Positions 22,311 through 33,402 of a DNA stretch of 64,000 nucleotides are shown piece by piece. Position 1 is the stretch's first letter. Each line of letters starts with the position of its first letter. The stretch covers positions 18,121,991 to 18,185,990 of the forward strand of contig NC_084718.1 of NCBI RefSeq assembly GCF_033807575.1, given 5' to 3'. Source of the DNA: Cydia pomonella (lineage: Eukaryota; Arthropoda; Insecta; Lepidoptera; Tortricidae). Under the pieces are notes generated by a model. That model ran no database searches. It was given only the letters and a program-made list of their open reading frames with translations, and had not been told where the DNA came from. A program made the position numbers and the translations under genes.

Positions 22311-23317
22311 TTAAGCCACGTGCAGTACAGACAGGATAGTTGAGTCGCGTAGTTGAGTTGAGCCCCAGTCAGAATTCTTTAGTTATTCTAGGTAGAGAGA
22401 ACAGTCCGTACTTTACTTCTATTACTTATTCTGAGGTATGACCCAGACGAATTTAACTGGGTCATATACAAATTTAGTGTTTAGTTATACTACTATACAG
22501 TGTGTAAATCCAATATGGGCAATAAATCAAACCAGACATAGAATTTACACGTGTAATCATGAATTATGAAGTTTTTAAGATACGCTTAATTATGACCCAG
22601 TAATTAATTTTTGAAAAGTTACCGAGCAGCAATGTATTGTAAACATTACGAGACATGACATTAACATTACGCTACTGTCAACAAGGGTCGACAGTTACTA
22701 TAAAAAGCTCGTATCCGGTAACGTGTGTGTGTGTGTATGTGTGTTACTTTACATTGCGCCGAATTATTTTGTACGGTTAATATGTTAATTGTATTTCTAA
22801 GCAAAAGTTATCTCAATAAATTTCTTAAATCCTATGCTAACCACCTTTTAACCTTTTGAACGCCAAGAGCCACTAAAGTGGTCGTGTGCTGTCGTGCCTA
22901 CCACGCCAACGACCACTAAAGGGGTCATGGCAGACGCTGTCAAAGCAATTTTACTGTTGACAGATAAGGTTTAAATTCGTTTCTCAATAGTTGACATAGT
23001 GGCGTGTATGCCACATTTTGATGCGAGGGAGAAAGCGTTGAAAAGGTTAAAAGGTTGCCCGTATTGAATTCACACACTGTATAGTGGATGCCAAAAGTAA
23101 ACAGAACCCAGTTACAAATCTTCTCCAATCCATTAGTTCACAAAAGAGACACCTGCGGGCGCCAGAGCGAGCTATCTATAGTACGATAAATAACATGTAA
23201 TTGCTTATTCATGTTTCCATTAAGATCTTAATTGCTAGTTATTGTACTTTATAAGGTTAGAGGAATGATTAATTGTAAAACGTTGTATGTCATTTGGGAT
23301 TTGTGAGAAGATAAGGC
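22311..23317. other. No gene recognised
   Basis: AT-rich sequence with a short gtgtgtgtgtgtatgtgtgt run near 22723. The blocks gccactaaagtggtcgtg and gaccactaaaggggtcatgg near 22869-22929 are a short local direct repeat. No credible coding sequence. Confidence 0.4.
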
Positions 23318-23490
23318 AGTGTCTCACCTGAGCGAATAACCCGCGAACGCGAAGCGGCGCGGCGCGGGCGGGTGAATTCAATCCTTTGATACCTATGGAA
23401 GTGTCCTACGTGGGCGATCTCCGAATGCCGTTGGGCCGCCGCGCCGCGCCGCGCCGCGTCTCATTTGTGAATCATCGCCCACGTAAGCCG
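23318..23490. repeat. CG-rich inverted-repeat island
   Basis: Starts tctcacctgagcgaataacc and includes gcggcgcggcgcgggcgggt, facing ccgccgcgccgcgccgcgcc. tacgtgggcgat (23407-23418) pairs with atcgcccacgta (23474-23485). The CG content stands out sharply from the AT-rich neighbourhood. It is probably a MITE, though its ends are unclear. Confidence 0.55.
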
Positions 23491-23521
23491 CGCTGTTAGA
23501 ATTTTAGTGCAGAAATTATAT

Positions 23522-24742
23522 TACGTGGGTTAAAATTCTTTTCATTATGTTGTTTCTTTCCACTCTGTCACGCTTCTTTTTTTTTGCTTTTATCAAATAA
23601 ATAAAACAAGTTCAATGCTATTGCATGTCTTTCTAGCTGTAGATTAATATTCTGTTTGGAAAAAAAAAAACTAAATTTCACCTCATACAAAAATCTCCAC
23701 TCCGTCACATTTCAGAGTCAGATGCAAACTGAATTTGATGCTCTATGTAAATGGGCACACGATGCAGGATTATCCTTAAACTATAAAAAAAACCAAGATA
23801 ATGTATATTCACTCACCCTATGTCAAAACCACATATACCCCTAGAATTGTAGCCCATGACCATGTATGTATGCACACAGGGCCAACATATTGTAACTGTG
23901 AAAAACTAGAAGTAGTTGATCAACATACCTACCTAGGCCTTAAAATAGACACCAAATTTAACTGGGGTCCACATGTTGAACATGTGTGCAACAAACTCAG
24001 GGCAATTTTAAGTAACCTTAGTATATTGAAACATAAAATGCCATACTCCGTACTACGCCTATTGTACATGGCACTTGCAGACTCTGTAATTAACTATGGT
24101 ATTTCTAGCTATGGGAGAACATATAAAACATACTTACAAAAAATATATGATATTCAAATAAGATTACTAAAAACTATAGTTCCCTTGAAAATAAAACTTC
24201 AATATAAAAATAATTATCACAAATTGTTTAAATACTGTAGAATATCTAGTGTATATGACAAAGTAAAACTTGCTGTAATATTAGAATATAAACACTTGCT
24301 GGGGCAGCTGGACAGGTATAGGACCTTAACCAATGAACCATACTTTAAAATAACTAAAAGTAACAATGAATATGGGAAAAGGCTCTGGCCAACATACCTG
24401 CCTAATATCCTGAACAGCTTACCCAAACAAGTAGTAGAAACTTTAGTAAAACATCCTGATAAAATAAAGAGTACACTTAAAAAAGCACTGATTAATTGAA
24501 TTAATTTTGTTACAAATAGTATTATAATAACATGTAAACACTAACTGCCAACAGGACTAATTATATATTTAGTTAAGGCTAAACTTAGTTAACACAATCT
24601 CCAAATATAGAGATTATAACTGAGTGCTGACTGTACCTCAACAAAAAAAAACTGAAATAAACATATTAAATTTAAAAAAAAAATATTTTTTTTATTTTTT
24701 GGCGGCAAAAAAAAGACAACGAAAAGAATTTTGACCCACGTA
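23522..24742. mobile_element. TIR element split by a LINE
   Basis: Left end tacgtgggttaaaattcttt (23522) and right end aaagaattttgacccacgta (to 24742) are inverted repeats with one mismatch. Almost all sequence between them is an inserted LINE, so the original element was short. Confidence 0.6.
23693..24680 (+). pseudogene. LINE reverse transcriptase C-terminal part, frameshifted
   Basis: A first frame reads QSQMQTEFDALCKWAHDAGL, with SLNYKK up to about 23790. A frame change leads into the 232-codon frame at 23801-24499. That frame has LEVVDQHTYLGLKIDTKFNW near residues 36-55, then LRLLYMALADSVINYGI near 85-101 and LWPTYLPNILNSLPKQVV near 194-211. The YLG and YGI blocks are the usual landmarks of the RT thumb and C-terminal region of CR1-group LINEs (possibly Daphne-like). 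An AT-rich 3' region with aataaa and A runs ends near 24680. The endonuclease and catalytic palm are missing. Confidence 0.82.
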
Positions 24743-24827
24743 TGCCATTTTATTTTATTGTCATAAGAGAATATAACTTACTTAATTGAGATTAAAATAA
24801 GACTAATTTCTTATAACTAGCCACTAC

Positions 24828-24915
24828 AGATCGTGTCATTCACGAAGACGTGTGCCTTGACTCGTATTGTCATATTATTAAAAGTTAGATTTGACAAATA
24901 TGCGCGTCATCATTC
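24828..24915 (+). repeat. Repeat H copy, broken by a LINE
   Basis: Reads gatcgtgtcattcacgaaga, cgtgtgccttgactcgtatt and atatgcgcgtcatc. The remaining right end (atcatggatgacacgaacta) is found at 25780-25803, beyond the LINE at 24925-25730, so the LINE interrupted this copy. Confidence 0.75.
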
Positions 24916-24924
24916 ATTTATATA

Positions 24925-25730
24925 TTAATTTATTTATTTAAACCTTTGGGAAATAAACAGGCAAAAACAACACACATAGTTAATCAGATTACATTACACA
25001 TCCACAAGCCAAACAGTTTCCACTAATGAGTAATAACAATTATGTTGCTCAGAAATTAACATTAATATTAAAACATGCAAAACTCAAATAACTCTAACTG
25101 TTGAAAACAATATTAACAAATTGGCAAGTATGCTGAAATATAGTAACTAATCAATATTATTATTAGCTGTACATTTTATTGCAAAAACAAACTGCTGTAA
25201 TGATAAATGGAATATATCAATATCAGAAAATTTTTCATTATAAGTTCTACACGCTCTAGCTAAGAACCTATTTCTTGCATATGTAGTACGACCAAAGTTA
25301 ATTGCAAATAGGCTTGTGGAGCGAGTTCGCCGATCAGGACATCGAATTGAAATTTTAGACAAAAGATTGGGAGAATCAATAAGGCCATGTATGATTTTGA
25401 ACAAAAATATCTGATCTCGAATTTCTCTACGGGTTTGAAGAGAGAAATTGTCAGGGCAAAAAGATTTAAATTTATATTTCATTGTTCTGATAAATTTGTT
25501 CTGAATTTTTTCAATTGTGTTAATGTGAACATTGAAATGAGAATTCCAGACTGTAGTAGCGTATTCTAAGTTGGACCTAACAAATGCGTTAAAGAGAAGT
25601 TGCAGAGTCTTAGGGTTTGTAAAATCCCTGCTTTGTCTGTTTGCTTTTGCTGAAATTTTGTCAATATGCGAAATAAATTGTAGTTCGCTATCAAGATTTA
25701 ACCCCAGATTTAACTTCAGACACAACCCTT
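24925..25730 (-). pseudogene. LINE reverse transcriptase C-terminus plus 3' UTR
   Basis: A minus-strand open frame of 192 codons (25147-25725) reads LNLGLNLDSELQFISHIDKI, then LLFNAFVRSNLEYATTVW near residues 43-60, then IQNKFIRTMKYKFKSF. This is the thumb and C-terminal region of a jockey- or CR1-type LINE. A few residues normally found between KANRQ and the SRDFTNPK block appear deleted. The 3' UTR continues left to about 24932 and ends in tatttatttaaacc. The same 3' UTR, without coding sequence, is at 52228-52441 on the plus strand. Confidence 0.82.
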
Positions 25731-26089
25731 AAATTTTTGTTGTTTAATGAATAATTATTAATTATCATGGATGGATCAATATCATGGATGACACGAACTA
25801 TATCAGTAATACAGGCTGCCTCAAACATACGTTTACAGATATTTTTTTATGAATATTTTTCTTATTTACGGGTTCATATTGGGTTGCATATAAGTTTAAG
25901 TCATATCTTTGATACGTATCACAACTTGCGTAATCATCATTGTGCATACAAATGAAAAGTAATATTTGATGACATACTCAGCAGTTGTCATATATTTTTT
26001 GTGCATAAGGGCGTCTATGCATAATTTCCATTTTAGATACAATACCTGCCAAAAAGCCTGCAAAATTGGACCCGGGTATGTCCTTAAAC

Positions 26090-26235
26090 TACGTCCAAAA
26101 GAGAGGTATGGGCAATGTGAATGTCATCTCGCCTTGTGTGGTAGGGCACAGCACAGCAGATGTCATTCCAGATCTAGAGCAGAGCCCAACTGGGGAAGTA
26201 CCTCCACCTTACAGAAAACCGCAGCCAAATAACAC
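26090..26235 (+). repeat. Retroelement fragment
   Basis: Contains tgtgtggtagggcacagcac, gcagatgtcattccagatct and ctccaccttacagaaaaccg. I recognise this as part of a lepidopteran interspersed repeat whose usual 3' tail is the gtaagcag / gtttgccaccgacg sequence seen at 7035-7120 and 15977-16070. The tail itself is absent here. Confidence 0.5.
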
Positions 26236-26845
26236 TTGACCCTACTCATAGTGTTGTGTTCCTTTCCAGCACTTTCCTTGCCAACACTTCAATCGCTAAA
26301 TATTCCTTAAACAGAAGTTTATTAATTTAAAACGACAGGCATACAACATTTCCAAAAAGCAAACATGCAAGTACTTAACCCAAAAAGACGTACATAATGA
26401 ATAGCATCTCGTTTACTGTTCCCGAACTTTCCAACACACGCTCGTTGCAGAGTCAAAGGGTTTCCAGCAAAATTATATGCAAGTTAAATATGATGAACTT
26501 GTGTTGTGACACGCGGGGAGGTAGGCTGCTGTACAACTCCTTTGAAAATGAGATAAAATTTGTCAGTAATTTGCGGTAAACCAAAATAGGTGAGGTTACT
26601 TTGTTGTTTTGTTCAATATTTACAATATTTTTGTTACGCTTAGTATATACAATACGTATATTTATAAATTATCGTATTTCATATTTCTGGGCATTCATAT
26701 TTTATATTTATCTGGAATTGATAGTCAGTCAGCATCGATAGAATATAAATAAACAGATCACCACTCACATGACACTGAGTTTGAGTTGGCGCAGTCGCTA
26801 GCGTTTCAAACTGCGTAAAACTCATAGTGAGAGTACTATGTTAGA

Positions 26846-27170
26846 GCGCCGGTGGCCTTGCGGTAAGAGCGTGCAACTTGCAATCCGGAAGTCGCGGGTT
26901 CAAACCCCGGGCGTGTACCAATGAGTTTTTCGGAACTTATGAACGAAATTGTATAATTTGATATTTACCAGTCGCTTTTCGGTGAAGGAAAAAATCGGGA
27001 GCAAACCGGACTAATCTCAACAAGGCCTAGTTTACCCTCTGGGTTGGAAGGTCAGGTGGCAGTCGCTTTCGTAAAAACTAGTGCCTACGCCAAATCTTGG
27101 GATTAGTTGTCAAGCGGACCCCATGCTTCCATGAGCCGTGGCAAAATGCCGGGACAACGCGAGGAAGAAC
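26846..27170 (+). repeat. SINE-C copy, full length
   Basis: A tRNA-like head with an A box (ggtggccttgcggtaagagc) and a B box (cgggttcaaaccccgg). The body follows (gagtttttcggaacttatga; aggcctagtttaccctctgg) and the 3' end reads gggacaacgcgaggaagaac. It abuts the 3' tail (atcaatcaatcaat) of the LINE to its right. It is not a functional tRNA gene. Confidence 0.88.
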
Positions 27171-28668
27171 ATTAATCAATCAATCAATTTATTTATTTAT
27201 AGACAACAATGGTCCACACAATACAAATTATATTAACATAGGATTAAAATAGACATTACAATAAAAATTAAATTAAAGTTTGTTATAAATTAAATATTAA
27301 AATACATCCGTCAATCCGTCAGTACCTATCAATTACTGGCACCTGTACCTACGTGAACACTTATACAGTGATTCAAATAGGGGCAGTCCAGCCGGTCTGC
27401 GATCATTGCTAGGACGCTGTTGCGGCTGGCGCGCACTCTGCTGAGCATCGCCGCGCACCGCTTGCGCAGAGTGGCGTAGAAGCAATCGGTGCGCGCTTCC
27501 GCGAACATGCTCGATGCACTACAGTGGCGCGGCAGCCGCAACATCACCCTGAACGCGTTATTATATTGGACGCGTAGGGAGTTAAACGACTTTTGAGTGA
27601 AATGAGCCCACAGATTGCTAGTGTAGAAGGAAGTACAGTACGCCTTAAAAAGGGTTATTTTTACTATAGTTGAACAACGTGCAAATCTGTGGGCGATCAT
27701 GTTCGCTCGTGCCGCCAACGACCTACGCTCCCGCTCCATATCTGCGTTATCTTTCAGGTCCTCGGTTAACACATGTCCGAGGTACTTGAACTGTTGAACT
27801 CTGCTAAGAGGTACTCCATTAAGGGCAAGAGAGGGAACATGTTGTGGGTCTCTGGGCCCCGCCTTAAACACCATGATTTCGCTCTTAGCAGTGTTATAAA
27901 TTAGACCATGCTCGGATGCATATTCCTCACATGTCTGCAAAAGTGTTCTGAGGCCACAAACCGATGCGCTCAACAACACCATGTCGTCTGCGTACGATAA
28001 ATTATTTACACATACATCATCTATGTGGCATCCAACATGATGCTTGCTAAGCGCAACGATTAGTTCATTTACATACAAGTTAAAGAGCAAAGGTGAGGAT
28101 AGCCCCCCTTGTCTCACCCCGCACTCCAACTTGTATGCGTCCGATAAGCAGTTTGCCCACCTCACATTGTTTTCTTGATGCTTATACCAATAGTACAAGA
28201 TATTTATAGTATCTACAGGGACATTACTTCTTTTAAGTTTATTCCATAACAGATCATAAGAAACGAGATCGAATGCTTTAGATAAATCTAAAAAACACGC
28301 GTAAACTGTTGTATTTCTGTTGGTATAGTATTTAATAGTATGCTTAAGGCTCAAAATAGCGGATTCCGTAGATAAATGCGGGCGAAAGCCAAACTGGTTA
28401 TCGTGGAGTTCTATATATTTCGCTAATTGCGCATTAAGCAAACTATCGAATACTTTTGCCACAATAGTGGCCAACGAAATCGGCCTGTAGTTAGTCTTGC
28501 TAGACGCATCGCCAGTCTTATTTTTAATAATTGGTACAACTATTGTTTTTAACATGTCCTTAGGCATATAAGCATGGGCCAAACATAATGAGTAAAACAT
28601 AGCTAATAACCTCGGCAAATGGGGGCCCGCGTGCTGTAAATGCTCCACACTGCATCTGCATGCTTAAT
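27171..28668 (-). mobile_element. 5'-truncated LINE with an open RT domain
   Basis: The 3' end at the left has an attg/aatc microsatellite-like tail and a short AT-rich 3' UTR (27171-27328). The coding part extends to about 28668, where the frame is lost. Just upstream the IKHADAV motif appears in another frame, implying a small indel followed by truncation. Confidence 0.85.
27329..28648 (-). CDS. LINE reverse transcriptase, uninterrupted palm and C-terminal domain
   Basis: This is the longest coding frame in the window: 439 codons with no stop. It carries the RT domain of a non-LTR retrotransposon, which would copy element RNA at a nicked target. Visible landmarks, in order: NYRPISLATIVAKVFDSLL near residues 53-71, QFGFRP at 85-90, FLDLSKAFD at 119-127 with the first catalytic aspartate, CGVRQGGLSSPLLFN at 176-190, and the catalytic YADD at 219-222 in NLSYADDMVLL. 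FKYLGHVL, from the thumb region, follows. All catalytic aspartates are kept. The family looks like the CR1/L2/Kiri group, not firmly placed. The endonuclease is missing because of 5' truncation, and the reported start is a GTG rather than a real initiation codon. The copy is likely young but not autonomous. Confidence 0.92.
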   Translation of the reverse strand: MEHLQHAGPHLPRLLAMFYSLCLAHAYMPKDMLKTIVVPIIKNKTGDASSKTNYRPISLATIVAKVFDSLLNAQLAKYIELHDNQFGFRPHLSTESAILSLKHTIKYYTNRNTTVYACFLDLSKAFDLVSYDLLWNKLKRSNVPVDTINILYYWYKHQENNVRWANCLSDAYKLECGVRQGGLSSPLLFNLYVNELIVALSKHHVGCHIDDVCVNNLSYADDMVLLSASVCGLRTLLQTCEEYASEHGLIYNTAKSEIMVFKAGPRDPQHVPSLALNGVPLSRVQQFKYLGHVLTEDLKDNADMERERRSLAARANMIAHRFARCSTIVKITLFKAYCTSFYTSNLWAHFTQKSFNSLRVQYNNAFRVMLRLPRHCSASSMFAEARTDCFYATLRKRCAAMLSRVRASRNSVLAMIADRLDCPYLNHCISVHVGTGASN

Positions 28669-30365
28669 CCTAACCGTATAACCGAAGCGTTAGCGAAGGT
28701 CCGTTTTGACTCGGGCAAACTTTCGTATGTCCAAATGTTCTCTGGTCGTAATTCTCAACCGATTCCCATGAAATTTTGTGAGCAGTTTTTTTTGTCGTTT
28801 CGTTTTTGAAACGTGTTTTAAATGGTGAAAATTTGGGTCTATAGCATTTAAGTCTGTTGTGAGTTTGCTATGATAATGACTCCACGAAGTAAGTACTTTT
28901 TGTTTTTACATTTTATGAATCTCATCGCGAGGTCTACAACTCACAGAGCTACTGGTTTATAAATGTAAATCTCTTTCAGTATCACAACAAAGAGGTGGTA
29001 AAAGCATTTTTGCATTATCAAGTCGAAACTCTATTCAAATTTTAATTTCTACCGGGAATTGGAAAACTTTTCAATTCTGCCTAGTTAGGATATTTAAAGG
29101 ATTTTTATAAAGCTTTTAGACTAAGAACTGGAGATAGCAGGGCTCGAAAACCGTTTAATTTTCAAACCGGTTTTATTTATTCACCCGGGAACATGGATTT
29201 CGTTTCCGTTTGCAGTTACCGGTTAAAGTACTGTTTTTTTTTAGATAACGGTTTATGCCAAATACGTTCTCACTTAAAACTAATTAGATATCTATGTAAC
29301 AAAACCTAGAAGCCAGTGATGGTTTTAAAAACAAATTCTCTTTGGACAAACGAAAATGATTCTCCACTTATCAACCCTCTCATCCCAATTTAAATTAATC
29401 AAAAACATTTCAAAACCCCATTAAGCTCGAAACTTTACTAGAATCAGAGACCAGTTAACGATAAAGACAGGTATTATTACACGTTTGTTATTATAGTTGT
29501 AGTATATAAATATGTTATTTTATTTTAGTTTGAATTTTAAATTGTAATTAAAAAAATATATATATAATATTGTTTTACAGTTATTTAACTTTTTACACTT
29601 TTGTGTCATTTTACATTATAAATTTTCTATGTATCACTTTATTTTATATGGGTGCTTGCGTGAAATAAAATCAATTTATTTATTTATTTTATTTAAATAC
29701 CCATTTAAACGACATGTCAAGTTCATTTATTATTATTGTGCTATTAGACTGAAACGCTAAGTAATCATCTTTACAATATTGTATTTAGCTAGATATTAAT
29801 ATAACTATTTGAGCACGGTTTGTACATAAAAAAAAAAACCTTACAACAAATAATTTGAATCAAATTAACTAAGTTTCCAACTTTACAGGAAAAATTACTA
29901 ATCACCTACCGTATTTTCTGGATACAGCTTTTCGTATTTTCCATTCCACTAACTTTACATTTTGGTGTATGTAAGTGGCTGCTAGCGGCCGCTATGAAGT
30001 TCAAAAGTGGTCACATTTGTTACCTGCCTCTTTCGCACTCAAATTTTCATATACATGATAGCTTTCTTTTCGCGTGCGTCAATTATCTTCAAGCGTGAGC
30101 GTCATTTCAGATCTTTTGTGCTTTTTCCGAAATTCGACATTCTTAATTACTAACTCGTCTCCCTAAACCCCTTCAGTTCTCAATGACATCCATTTGGAAA
30201 GTTTTTACGGCCTATAAACGGCAACAACCGTGTCGTCAAAATTTAATCGGCCATTTTGAAAAGTCGGTTCCGTCGGAATAAAACAAAGGAGTCGATTAAT
30301 TTGAGCCGGTCGGTTTACCGCACTACAGGGTGGACGGTCAGTAAGGGAATTTATCAATTTTTCTT
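28669..30365. other. Unassigned interval
   Basis: At 28690-28830 there is a repeat-like block (gcaaactttcgtatgtccaa; ctcaaccgattcccatgaaa) of a type common in moth genomes as I recall it. The rest is AT-rich, with no credible gene and no splice-bounded exon that I can support. Confidence 0.4.
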
Positions 30366-30719
30366 TTAGGGCTTGTTTCACAATGTCCAAGTAAAAACCT
30401 GAATAAGTTACTTGCCACTTATCTGGCGAATAAAGTCATCGTTGGCGTTTCACAATCTTCAAATAAGATTAACTGGTAAGATAAGATAAGATAATCTTTA
30501 TTGGTACACTTTCGCTTTTGTTATGTACGCTATAAGTTTACAGTATTATTATTTTTTCAATTGTACATCGAAATTCAAAATTAGGAAACTATAGGTCTAT
30601 AACGAAATCTATCTTTAGTATTATTATATTTTAGTATTATATATTAGTTATCTGGCCGTTAATTTATTTGTCAATTAGCTATCCAATAATTTACTTGGAC
30701 ATTGTGAAACAGGTCCTTA
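30366..30719. mobile_element. TIR element with a LINE tail inserted
   Basis: Left end gggcttgtttcacaatgtcc and aagtaaa; right end tttacttggacattgtgaaa and caggtcc. These are inverted repeats of about 27 bp with two mismatches. The middle (about 30477-30650, ataagataagataatcttta onward) looks like the 3' end of a LINE on the minus strand. Confidence 0.7.
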
Positions 30720-30777
30720 ATATAAACAATTGTGATATCGCTCGCAGACGTATCTGGTTGATAAAATAATAGTTTAC

Positions 30778-31035
30778 GGCCCGATTCCAAGAATGATCAA
30801 GACACGTGTAAGATCTTTTAAAGATCAATAACTAAACGACATGTCGAAATTGACGTTTATTTCGATTCCGCTGTGATCCCAATAAGGTCTATCTATGATA
30901 TTTCTAACGTCAAAGTGACATTGATTGCCCGAATCGAGCTGCTTCTTTCAATTATACGACATATTAACGATATCTAGATGAGAACTTATCTAAACCAGAA
31001 CTTATCGTTATCGTATCTCATTCTTCGAATCGGGC
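30778..31035. mobile_element. MITE-G copy 2, uninterrupted
   Basis: Ends ggcccgattccaagaatga and cattcttcgaatcgggc are inverted repeats. The interior is colinear with the two halves of the copy at 1450-2370, including tgatcccaataaggtctatc at the point where the other copy holds its LINE. It has no coding capacity. Confidence 0.88.
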
Positions 31036-31734
31036 TTCGAACCCGTACTAACGGGGTTAGCGCATTGTTACTCGTGAATTCTCAATACAACTTCTTCTTG
31101 GTTCACAGTGTCTTTAAGATTAGGTATTGTTTGAATGATGAAGTGATCATTTCTTTAGATTTTTTTTTTTTACGATTTCTTAACACATTCACAGCTGAAC
31201 TATGGTCGTAGCCGATAACATAGGTTCCCGGTATGTAGAGGAAATTCTTCGTAGAGGCAAAACGACAACTTGTCATGATTAGCGCTGAATGTTTTAACTT
31301 CTAGCATCAAAAACTATGTTTTTTTCATTTACCATCCTGTATATTATTTACTACATTCTCTACTTTAGAAGCACGCGCAATCATGACCGCCCGTAGCCTG
31401 TAGCAATTACACTCGTAGCCCGCTACGCCGTAGCTAGCGCTACGGTGATTTGAATACTTGCATTTTTAAACGGAGTTCTTTGCTTTAAATGTATGCCTGA
31501 ATAGAAATGTTTAGTATAAAACGTCGTAACTTAATAGAGAACGCGTGGCGCTTAAGACCTTGTTTTTTGAAATCATTATTTGTTCGTGGTAAGAGCAGCT
31601 TGAGAAATGAGTTGCAGCTCAATTTGCTCAAGTTTTTAGAATGAAGTAAACTATTTTAAGAGGATGTGTAGGTGTTTTAATGGGGAAGTACCAATTTATA
31701 TATATTATTTTTTTTATTTATAGAGGGGGGGGGG

Positions 31735-31780
31735 GGGGCTTTGCCCAGCAGTGTGACACAATGGGCTCGTTATAATAATA
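31735..31780 (+). repeat. Poly(G) run joined to a LINE 3' tag
   Basis: Fourteen G residues (31735-31748) are followed by ctttgcccagcagtgtgaca, a version of the cccagcagtgggac tag seen at the ends of LINEs at 5430-5907, 50052 and 54053. Confidence 0.6.
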
Positions 31781-32119
31781 TAATATATAATATTTTCCTA
31801 ACTGTCAAAAGTCATTAAGGTTCTTTGGGGTTGGTAAGGTTCTTCGAAAGCGGAAAATTTTGATAATCACTAATATAATATGGAAAAAATAAACAATAGT
31901 AAGCAGTGACATCACTCGCCAGTAATGTCAAATTAAAACTAAAAAATATTGACTAGACTTTGGAATTTTGCCCCTTCTTCATACTGGGCATTTTCCATAG
32001 TTAGTAATAAAAATCTTTCAATGTGTCTGGGCTAGCGTTGTTCATAACCATTCCAAATTTCAAATAGATAGCTGTGGTTGTCAAAAATTAATAAATTCAG
32101 ATATATAGAGATAGATAGA

Positions 32120-32225
32120 TAGATTGTGGTTGCCGAGATATTTAGCGATGTGAGAGACAGACAGACGGGCGGATGGAGTCGCACCATAAGGGTTCCTTTT
32201 GTACCTTTTTGGTACGGAACCCTAA
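32120..32225 (+). repeat. Repeat E end fragment
   Basis: gacagacagacgggcggatg, then ataagggttccttttgtacc and ggtacggaaccctaa, as at one end of the repeat E copies. Confidence 0.6.
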
Positions 32226-32587
32226 TAACTGCGGTTTACGATTCATCAATAAATTTCTGTTGGAAATGAGTTTAATTATATTATTCCAGTTCATTTAGTT
32301 TAACATATTTATTTCTAACACTGTGATTATTATTAAGCTCTTCCAACCCGCATTTTAATTAAAATTTAGTACGTTAGCGTACTCATTAAATATAAATAAA
32401 TTATTCCGTAAGCTAGAATGTACTGTAGAATTGGTGAAATATTACACGAATAGCTCTTTAATTAATTATATGGAATTAAAATAATTCGAACATAGTACAT
32501 ACGTAATAATTTATGAATGAGGTTCATTTATTCGCCGTGCGCTTTTATTGTCATTGTATGGAAATACCCAGTTAGAGAAAAAAAAAG

Positions 32588-32720
32588 GACTCAAGTCTTT
32601 ACAAACGACTTGGGACTCTAATAAGTCGAGAAGAACTCGAGTTTCGTCTTAGAGTCTGAAAAACTGAGTCGAGTCTCAAAGAAGAGGACTTAAAGGACTC
32701 GAGTCTTAACCAACATTACC
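32588..32720. repeat. gactcgagtc-rich repeat, longest copy
   Basis: Several variants of gactcgagtc in both orientations (ggactcaagtc, gtcgagaagaactcgag, gagtcgagtctc, ggactcgagtc), ending aaccaacattacc. The units are partly palindromic. Confidence 0.6.
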
Positions 32721-32977
32721 TCAAAGTCAGACCACGCTAAGTTTTCATGCCAATTTAATGATATGTATATGTATGTGTTTATAATGTTCTTATTACCAAG
32801 TAAGTCCAAGTTAGCGTGGTCTTATCTTATCTTATGATTTTCGAGGGTCCTTCATACACTTCGACTGATAGGGATCTTTAGACCCTTAGAAAAGCTTTTT
32901 CCATCATCTCCATAGTTAACGTGGTCAGAGTGTACTGTTTGGTTATTACGTGGTTTTACAGTATGTATAGAATGGAA

Positions 32978-32979
<2 letters not shown>

Positions 32980-33025
<46 letters not shown>

Positions 33026-33038
33026 CTTTTTTTTTTTT
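32980..33038. repeat. Long poly(T) tract
   Basis: About 46 consecutive T, one C, then 12 T. It could be the poly(A) tail of a minus-strand retroelement, but no attached retroelement body is recognised to its right on that strand. Its length makes it assembly-sensitive. Confidence 0.8.
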
Positions 33039-33049
33039 GTCTTTTAATT

Positions 33050-33295
33050 ATTTATATAAGAATTCAAGCCTTGGCGACCCTCTCAAGCTCTGGCGGCGTA
33101 TTTTATGGTTTTATTTTTGTGTAATTTGACATTTAGAGACAGTATACATCTCTAATAAAGTATTTATTATTTCATAAATTCGATATTTGTAATTGTTTTT
33201 TTTTTTTAATTTATTGTTTGTAAAAATGGACATGTAAAAGTGCCCCTGTGGCCTATTTGCTGAATAAATGTTTGATATTTGATATTTGAAGAGAA
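33050..33295 (+). mobile_element. LINE 3' end
   Basis: Ends catgtaaaagtgcccctgtg, gcctatttgctgaataaatg, followed by repeated tttgata units as a tail. This is the 3' UTR and tail of a jockey-like LINE. The upstream part (ttggcgaccctctcaagctc) may be its last coding bases. Confidence 0.6.
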
Positions 33296-33402
33296 TGAAA
33301 TATACTGTTTTAATATCTCTGTTCTGTGTCTTGTAAGCTGATTTGAATTTATAAATAAATATTCAATTGCTCCTTTAATTACATTATGTATACATATAAT
33401 TT

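Noticed and set aside
32921..33124. Frame with a long phenylalanine run
   Set aside because: It is the translation of a poly(T) tract.
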